Below, one piece after another: positions 58,540-64,000 of a stretch of DNA of 64,000 nt (its first letter is position 1; every line of letters starts with the position of its first letter). Location: the NCBI RefSeq assembly GCF_900112195.1, contig NZ_FOKR01000007.1:117584-181583 (forward strand). Direction: 5' to 3'. The notes beneath the pieces are model-generated. The model was not told the origin of the DNA. It saw only the letters and a list, made by a program, of their open reading frames with translations, and searched no databases. Origin of the DNA: Butyrivibrio sp. YAB3001. GTDB taxonomy: Bacteria; Bacillota; Clostridia; Lachnospirales; Lachnospiraceae. The position numbers and the translations under genes are program-made.

Positions 58540-59623
58540 GCTTTTTTCCTCCTTCCTCTTCTGTTCCTGCCTTTGCTTCTCTTTCTTTTATCCTGGCTTC
58601 AGCTTCTTTCCTGTGTGCAAGACATGCCGGATTATTGCAGTTAAAGCATGCTATCTTATGGCCGGGTTCAATCTCTACAAGCTCCGGTTCAGCCTTATCG
58701 CAAAGTCCCTCAATTCTGCAATCACATCTGTCATAGAATCCGCACTGCTCAGGAAGATTCATTGCAAGCGGAACTGTTCCTTCGATTGAAAACAGTCTTT
58801 CATCCTTCTTGCCTCCAATCTTATGAACAGAACCCATAAGTCCACGGGTATAAGGATGCTGAGGATTGGAATAAATTGTCTTGGAATCACCTGTCTCAAC
58901 AACTTTTCCAAGATACATAACAGCAACTCTGTCGCACATTTTGGCTACTACACCAAGGTCATGTGTAATAAAAAGAATTGCCATATTAAACTCTTTTTGA
59001 AGCTCTTTCATAAGCTCAAGGATCTGAGCCTGAATTGTAACGTCAAGAGCTGTAGTTGGCTCATCCGCAATAAGCAACTTAGGATTGCAGACAAGCGCCA
59101 TTGCAATCAGCGCTCTCTGAAGCATACCGCCTGAAAACTCATGAGGATACTGATTGTATCTCTTCTCAACGTTAGCAATACCTACTTTTCTCATAACTTC
59201 AAGAGAAATCTCTTTAGCTTTCTTCTTGTCTTTTGTTATATGCAAAAGTGTAGCTTCATTGATCTGATTTCCGATTGTATACATGGGCGAAAACGCAACC
59301 ATCGGCTCCTGGAATATCATTGATATCTGCTTACCGCGGATATTTCGTATTTCTTTTCCCTTAGGATCCATCTTAAGAAGGTCTACTTCAGTGCCATCTT
59401 CATTTCTAAAAAGAATCTCTCCGTGAGGAATGCACTTCTTATCATTGATGGCAAGAATTGACTTACAGGTAATAGATTTTCCGCAGCCGGATTCTCCAAC
59501 AAGTCCAAGAGTTTCGCCTTTTTTTATCTCAAAATTAACGCCTCTTACAGGTGTAAGAGTTCCCTCCATCATCTTTATATCCACATGAAGGTCTTTTACT
59601 TCAATAATATTATCTTTTTCCAT
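58526..59623 (-). CDS. oppD: Oligopeptide ABC transporter ATP-binding protein OppD
   Basis: About 365 residues from ATG 59623 (upstream codons read through the ribosome site): LVGESGCGKSITCKSIL, FSGGMLQRALIAMALVCNP, LLIADEPTTALDVTIQ and a C-terminal Cys cluster (QCGFYDRCDCRIEGLCD). The basic tail (EREAKAGTEEEGGKKRGK) is unusual. It precedes oppF by overlap and follows oppC by 33 nt. Confidence 0.92.
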   Translation of the reverse strand: MEKDNIIEVKDLHVDIKMMEGTLTPVRGVNFEIKKGETLGLVGESGCGKSITCKSILAINDKKCIPHGEILFRNEDGTEVDLLKMDPKGKEIRNIRGKQISMIFQEPMVAFSPMYTIGNQINEATLLHITKDKKKAKEISLEVMRKVGIANVEKRYNQYPHEFSGGMLQRALIAMALVCNPKLLIADEPTTALDVTIQAQILELMKELQKEFNMAILFITHDLGVVAKMCDRVAVMYLGKVVETGDSKTIYSNPQHPYTRGLMGSVHKIGGKKDERLFSIEGTVPLAMNLPEQCGFYDRCDCRIEGLCDKAEPELVEIEPGHKIACFNCNNPACLAHRKEAEARIKEREAKAGTEEEGGKKRGKR

Positions 59624-59656
59624 GGTAATCTCCTGATTATGTAATAACACTCCTAA

Positions 59657-60772
59657 TCACTTGTAAGGATCTGCTGCATCACGCATACCATCGCCAAGGA
59701 AGTTAAACGCAAGTACTGTAATTGTTACAAAAATGATCGGTATCAGCTTATGAGGATTCAAAGCCACATCAGTAACAGAACTTGCTTCCTGTAAAAGAAC
59801 TCCCCAACTGGTTGCAGGTGACTTAATACCAAGTCCAAGATATGACATTGATGTCTCACCAACGATAGATCCCGGAATTCCCAGTGTAAGAGATACAATC
59901 AGGTAACTCATAAATCCGGGAACAAGATGCTTCCAGATGATCTTCCATGTAGAAACACCGGCAAGTCTTGCTGCCATTACGTAATCTTCATTTTTAAGTG
60001 AAAGGAACTTACCTCTTACTATACGAGCCATTCCGGTCCAGTTGATGAACGACAGAATAATTGTCATGTAAAAGTACATCTTTACTGTTGAGATTCCTGC
60101 CGGAATTGCTGCTGAAAGAGCCATCCAGAGAGGAATCTGCGGAACAGCGCCGATAACCTCGATGATACGCTGAATAACAATGTCAAGCACTCCTCCGAAG
60201 TAACCGGATATTGATCCAATTGCTACTCCCAGGAAGAAGCTGATTATCGCGCTTGCAAACGGTATAGAGAGGGAAATTCTCGCTCCTAGAAGCACTCTGG
60301 AAAAGATATCTCTTCCAAGAGAATCTGCGCCAAACAAGAATATCTTTGCCCCTGTACCGCCTTTAGAACCTGTTCCTACACCAAACAGATGCAGATCACA
60401 TGGCACCAGCCCTAATATCTTATACTCTGTTCCATGTACAAACCACTCAATCTTATAGTATTCAGAAAGATCAGGCTCAAGCTTAACTTCAAAGGTCTTT
60501 TTATCAATAGTTTTGGCAAGCTTATAGACATGAGGTCCAACATGCTGATCTTCATATATTGTGTAGATCTGTGTTGGTGCTGAATTACGATAAAGTCCAT
60601 CAAACTCGTCAAGTCCGTATGGAGCAAGGAAATCTGCAAATAAAGCTGAAATATAAAGTACAGCAAGAATAATAAATGAAAGCTGCGCAAGCTTGTGCTT
60701 CTTTAGCTTTCTGGCCATCAGTGTCCACTGAGAGGCAAGATAATAATCTTCTTTAGTTTTCTTTTTAGCCAT
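59657..60772 (-). CDS. oppC: Oligopeptide ABC transporter permease OppC
   Basis: 371 residues, DppC/OppC family: N-terminal helix LAQLSFIILAVLYISALFAD, a large extracytoplasmic insert (about residues 50-135), then five helices with the EAA region VMAARLAGVSTWKIIWKHLV and the C-terminal NFLGDGMRDAADPYK. The ATG overlaps the oppB stop. Confidence 0.92.
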   Translation of the reverse strand: MAKKKTKEDYYLASQWTLMARKLKKHKLAQLSFIILAVLYISALFADFLAPYGLDEFDGLYRNSAPTQIYTIYEDQHVGPHVYKLAKTIDKKTFEVKLEPDLSEYYKIEWFVHGTEYKILGLVPCDLHLFGVGTGSKGGTGAKIFLFGADSLGRDIFSRVLLGARISLSIPFASAIISFFLGVAIGSISGYFGGVLDIVIQRIIEVIGAVPQIPLWMALSAAIPAGISTVKMYFYMTIILSFINWTGMARIVRGKFLSLKNEDYVMAARLAGVSTWKIIWKHLVPGFMSYLIVSLTLGIPGSIVGETSMSYLGLGIKSPATSWGVLLQEASSVTDVALNPHKLIPIIFVTITVLAFNFLGDGMRDAADPYK

Positions 60773-61860
60773 TATCTGCCACCTCCTGAGTAACGAATTC
60801 TTGGATCAAGGAATGCAAGCGCTATATCAGATAAAAGAACTCCGATTACAACAAGCACTGCCTGAATCATAACGATTGCGCCTGCAAGATACATGTCCTG
60901 AGACTGAAGGGCTTTATAAAGCACAGGTCCCTGGATCTGCATATTTAAAACAAGCGCTGTAACAGTTGATCCGGAGAAAAGACTTGAAAGGACTCCGCCA
61001 AGTCCGGATACTGTAGGGTTTATAGCTGCTCTGAAGCAATACTTCATAATGATCTTTCCCTCAGAAACGCCCTTAGCTCTCGCTGTAAGAGTGTACTGCT
61101 GGGCAACTTCATCGAGCATCTGTGCTCTTACTGAACGAATGATTCCACATGTACCACTGGTTCCTATAACTATGATAGGAATAATCATTCTCTTTAAGAA
61201 ATCACCAAAATTGTATAAATGAATGCCGTTTTTTAGCATCTCCTGAGTAAAAAGACCTACGTTGGCATTGCCGGTCCATTTGTATGAGAGATACATCAGC
61301 ACAATTGCCAGAATAAAGTTTGGAATCGCTGTACCAAGGAAACCAATTATCGCAGAGATATAATCTCCAACAGAATACTGATGGGTACTTGCATATACTG
61401 CAATAGGTATTGATACAAGATATTGGAATAACATGATTATCGCTGTTACGCCAATTGTAAGTCCGAGCCTGTCATTAACAACGCTCCATACATCACGCCC
61501 ATAGGCAAAAGAATATTTCCAGTTGTGATGTGAATGATAAAGTCTGTAATAAGCAGAATCCGTAGGAGTCCAGATGATATCCTTAACCCATTTGACATAC
61601 TGTTGCCAGATAGGGAGATCAAGTCCATAATCTGCACGCATTGATGCTGCATAATCCGCATCTACAAGTTCTCCTTCGGTTGCCAGTGCCGCAATATGAG
61701 CGGAAACATAGTCTCCGGGAGGAAGCTGTATAACGAAGAAAACAAGTATTGAAATTAAAAGCAATGTGGGAATGAACATCAAAAGACGTTTTACTATGTA
61801 CTGAACCAGATCTTTTCTAAAGAACTCTCTTAGTCCATCCGCAAAGCTGTTTTTGCTCAT
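60772..61860 (-). CDS. oppB: Oligopeptide ABC transporter permease OppB
   Basis: About 362 residues (ATG 61860, GGAGG 5 nt upstream; the ATG at 61872 lies in the ribosome site). N-terminal VKRLLMFIPTLLLISILVF FVIQLPPGDY pattern of DppB/OppB, EAA loop RAKGVSEGKIIMKYCFRAAI and C-terminal DPRIRYSGGGR. Carries a periplasmic insert with WTPTDSAYYRLYHSHHNWKY. Confidence 0.9.
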   Translation of the reverse strand: MSKNSFADGLREFFRKDLVQYIVKRLLMFIPTLLLISILVFFVIQLPPGDYVSAHIAALATEGELVDADYAASMRADYGLDLPIWQQYVKWVKDIIWTPTDSAYYRLYHSHHNWKYSFAYGRDVWSVVNDRLGLTIGVTAIIMLFQYLVSIPIAVYASTHQYSVGDYISAIIGFLGTAIPNFILAIVLMYLSYKWTGNANVGLFTQEMLKNGIHLYNFGDFLKRMIIPIIVIGTSGTCGIIRSVRAQMLDEVAQQYTLTARAKGVSEGKIIMKYCFRAAINPTVSGLGGVLSSLFSGSTVTALVLNMQIQGPVLYKALQSQDMYLAGAIVMIQAVLVVIGVLLSDIALAFLDPRIRYSGGGR

Positions 61861-61901
61861 TTTTTCCTCCATATTTATGTAACCCTTTCCCTTTTTATAC
61901 G

Positions 61902-61938
61902 AAAAAACGGAGACGTGGAAACCCCCACACGTCTCCGT
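61902..61938 (-). terminator. Attenuating terminator between oppA and oppB
   Basis: ACGGAGACGTG (61907-61917) pairs perfectly with CACGTCTCCGT (61928-61938), followed by TTTTTTCG in the minus direction. It would leave oppA transcripts in excess over the membrane components, as is usual for binding proteins. Confidence 0.85.
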
Positions 61939-61973
61939 AAATAAATAATCTTAAATACTAAAGATTTAATACC

Positions 61974-64000
61974 TTATTCAGCCTTGAAAAGAACCTCATA
62001 GTGAGTCATGTTAGCATACTGATAGCAGTCTGCTGTTACAAGGTTGTCCGCATAGTTCTTAACCTTTGAATTGATAAGTTCATAGAAGCCCTCTGACTTA
62101 AGATATGCGATGGACCAGAGATTTTCTTTATGAATCTTATAAATCTCAGCCTGATATTCTTCTCTCTCTCCGTCATCGGATGTCAGACGCCACTTGTCAT
62201 ACAGTTCAACCAGCTTAGCCATATCGCCTGTAGGCTCAACACCCTGAGCGCCCTTAGTTGCGTAGAATGTACCATATTCTCCATACCACTCAGCAGCCTG
62301 TGCGATAGGTACGAATGGAGCTGCTCTGTCCTTAAGTGATGCTCCGCCGATTTCTGTGTGAGGCCCCATTACTGCAACCCAGTCATTGTTATCGATTGTC
62401 TCATCAAAAGCTGATACTTCAAGGTTCTTAAGCGCGCAATTGATGCCAACTGCCTTATAATACTGTTCAAAAACAGGATATGATTCATCAGCTGTTCCGT
62501 CATAAGCAAGGAATGTAAGCATGAGATCTGAACCATCTGCGAAATGATAGAAACCATCTGCTCCCATTTCAAGTCCGCAACCTTCAAGAAGGCTCTTTGC
62601 CTTTTCAACATCGTACTCTGTCCACTTGCTCTGCCACTCAGCATCGTAACCAACGTTTCCTTCCTGTGGTCCGCACTGTCCCGGCTCAAGGAATCCGTCT
62701 GTAAGAAGCTCTGAAACCTGTTTTCTGTCTACACAGATTGACATTGCCTCACGGAAATCCTTATTTGCAAAAAGATCTGCATAATTCTTGTCAGTATTTG
62801 TATAGTTGAATGTGATCTGGTAGCTACCCCAGCCTGTTGTTCCCCATTCACGAAGTTCTGCAGCATCGCCAAGATCTGACAATGTAGCAGCGATGTCTTT
62901 CATAGCAATTGTTATGATATCAATCTCGCCTGAACGGAACATAAGAAGATCCTGTCCATCCTCAGATGTCTGATTGAAATGAAGCGCATCAACATATGGG
63001 AGCTGATTCCCTGCTGCATCGACTTTCCAGAAGTATGGGTTACGGTCCATGATGCAAAGTGTGTCATCCTTGGAGCTGTTTCCGGGTACTGTTGAAAGTA
63101 CGAAAGAGTTAAGTGTAGGAACTCCTGATACATTCCAGAAGTTGTATGATACTGCTTTTCCAAGGTCCTTAACAGTTGCTGCGTCAATGTTCTTCTTCTG
63201 AGCATTTGCAAGAACATCTTCCTCAGAAAGACCTGTGCTCTGCCAGTATTCATTCTCTACATATGGATAATCTTCTGAATCCGGAATAAGATCACTTAAA
63301 TAATGAGCAGGCGCCCAACACCACTTAAAATCACCATTTTCAATGAAATCTGCCGGATACTTAGGATTAACGAATGTCCATGTTACTGTGTAATCGTCAA
63401 CTTTCTTAAGAGTTGCCCATGCATCTTCGCCGTTTACGTCTTCCTTAAGTGCTACCCAGCTCTTTTTGCTGTCAAAGTTTGTAAGGTGGCACATGTAATA
63501 CCAGAATGTAATGTCATCAGCTGTGAATGGTTCTCCGTCTGACCACTTCATACCTTCTCTGAGTTTGAAGGTCCAGACTGTGTAATCATCATTATGTTCA
63601 AATGACTTGATTACGTTTGGATAATATGAACCATCTGTATTGTAACGGATAATTGACTCCAAACTTGGTCTTGAAAGTCCCCAGCTTCCGCCTGCGCCGC
63701 CAAGATTGATAACCCCACCATAGTTGCCAATCTCAAGCTTTCCGCCTGTGGCATCTACTGTTTCAACAAATACATTATCAGAATTTGGAATTCTCTCATC
63801 TACTGAAGGAAGTTTTCCTGCTGCAACCTGATCTGCAAGCATAGGAGCTTCTGCAAAACCTTCTACCTTGACCTCTTCAGTTGAAGAAGCAATATCTGTA
63901 GTAGTTTCCTTTTCAGTAGTTGTTTCCTGAGTTTCTGTAGTCTCGGCAGAATCTGTTGTCTGGCTTGGTGTAGCTGCTCCGCCACAGCCTGCAAGCACTG
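61974..64000 (-). CDS. oppA: Oligopeptide/oligosaccharide-binding lipoprotein OppA (5' end outside window)
   Basis: At least 675 residues; the window begins in the signal peptide at VLAGCGGAATPSQ, where LAGC is the lipobox. A Thr/Glu-rich linker follows, then a family 5 solute-binding protein (YTVWTFKLREGMKWSDGEP, TADDITFWYYMCH, AMSICVDRKQVSELL). It feeds OppBCDF. In anaerobic fermenters several such proteins bind oligosaccharides instead of peptides; with GH9 and nagB nearby that is possible here. Confidence 0.9.
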   Translation of the reverse strand, partial: VLAGCGGAATPSQTTDSAETTETQETTTEKETTTDIASSTEEVKVEGFAEAPMLADQVAAGKLPSVDERIPNSDNVFVETVDATGGKLEIGNYGGVINLGGAGGSWGLSRPSLESIIRYNTDGSYYPNVIKSFEHNDDYTVWTFKLREGMKWSDGEPFTADDITFWYYMCHLTNFDSKKSWVALKEDVNGEDAWATLKKVDDYTVTWTFVNPKYPADFIENGDFKWCWAPAHYLSDLIPDSEDYPYVENEYWQSTGLSEEDVLANAQKKNIDAATVKDLGKAVSYNFWNVSGVPTLNSFVLSTVPGNSSKDDTLCIMDRNPYFWKVDAAGNQLPYVDALHFNQTSEDGQDLLMFRSGEIDIITIAMKDIAATLSDLGDAAELREWGTTGWGSYQITFNYTNTDKNYADLFANKDFREAMSICVDRKQVSELLTDGFLEPGQCGPQEGNVGYDAEWQSKWTEYDVEKAKSLLEGCGLEMGADGFYHFADGSDLMLTFLAYDGTADESYPVFEQYYKAVGINCALKNLEVSAFDETIDNNDWVAVMGPHTEIGGASLKDRAAPFVPIAQAAEWYGEYGTFYATKGAQGVEPTGDMAKLVELYDKWRLTSDDGEREEYQAEIYKIHKENLWSIAYLKSEGFYELINSKVKNYADNLVTADCYQYANMTHYEVLFKAE

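Overview
The window is AT-rich, low-GC Gram-positive DNA with strong Shine-Dalgarno sites, hairpin terminators and densely packed genes, about 80% of them on the minus strand. Gene content (GH53 galactanase, GH9 cellulase, CBM2 protein, YteP/YtcP-type sugar permeases, AgrC/LytTR-type two-component system, DUF6273- and DUF5758-type proteins) points to a Lachnospiraceae member, most likely a rumen or gut Butyrivibrio or Pseudobutyrivibrio. This is an inference from gene families; no rRNA or tRNA gene is visible to confirm it.

Layout. 0-3.5 kb: aldo/keto reductase (cut by the left edge), ketopantoate reductase-like gene, then remnants (flavodoxin-family tail, an internally deleted MFS copy, a GNAT piece, a HigA piece) around a histidine phosphatase. 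3.7-9.7 kb: galactan-use locus with two sugar permeases, a solute-binding lipoprotein, a GH53 endo-galactanase and a divergent AraC regulator. 9.7-22.2 kb: a mosaic of small 'gain-of-trait' genes (acetyltransferases, phosphotransferases, MFS pump, ABC-F ribosome protection protein with a structured leader, MNT/HEPN toxin-antitoxin pair, small membrane proteins) mixed with truncated genes and two duplicated fragments. 22.3-26.9 kb: LytTR response regulator, GHKL kinase and a large solute-binding-like lipoprotein; the same tandem 21-bp-spaced site lies upstream of three transcripts, which suggests a local LytTR regulon. 27-33.5 kb: orphan proteins, a two-CBM2 surface protein without a catalytic domain, MarR plus a truncated MATE pump, and a small membrane/LuxR-HTH operon.

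33.6-47.9 kb is the most unusual part. An Xre repressor plus ImmA/IrrE protease faces a second FtsZ across four TTTGCAtAAATGCAAA-type operators that overlap a near-consensus promoter. Around it lie a soluble FtsK, a PTP-like phosphatase, a PPP-type phosphatase, a CbxX/SpoVK-type AAA+ protein, a WYL regulator, a DUF6273-ParB protein broken by a stop codon, and a pentapeptide-repeat protein. Five minus-strand transcripts, and possibly ftsK, share a palindrome (GCATGCGAC-N6-GTCGCATGC type) placed exactly 7 nt before the -10 box. I read this as one co-regulated, undescribed system with the WYL protein as the best candidate regulator.

47.9-54.9 kb: a DUF4143-type ATPase bracketed by two similar palindromes, a DDE transposase, an EAL phosphodiesterase, an alpha/beta hydrolase and a kinase remnant. 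54.9-64 kb: GH9 cellulase without a signal peptide, nagB, and an Opp-type ABC importer (oppABCDF order, oppA cut by the right edge), probably for peptides or oligosaccharides.
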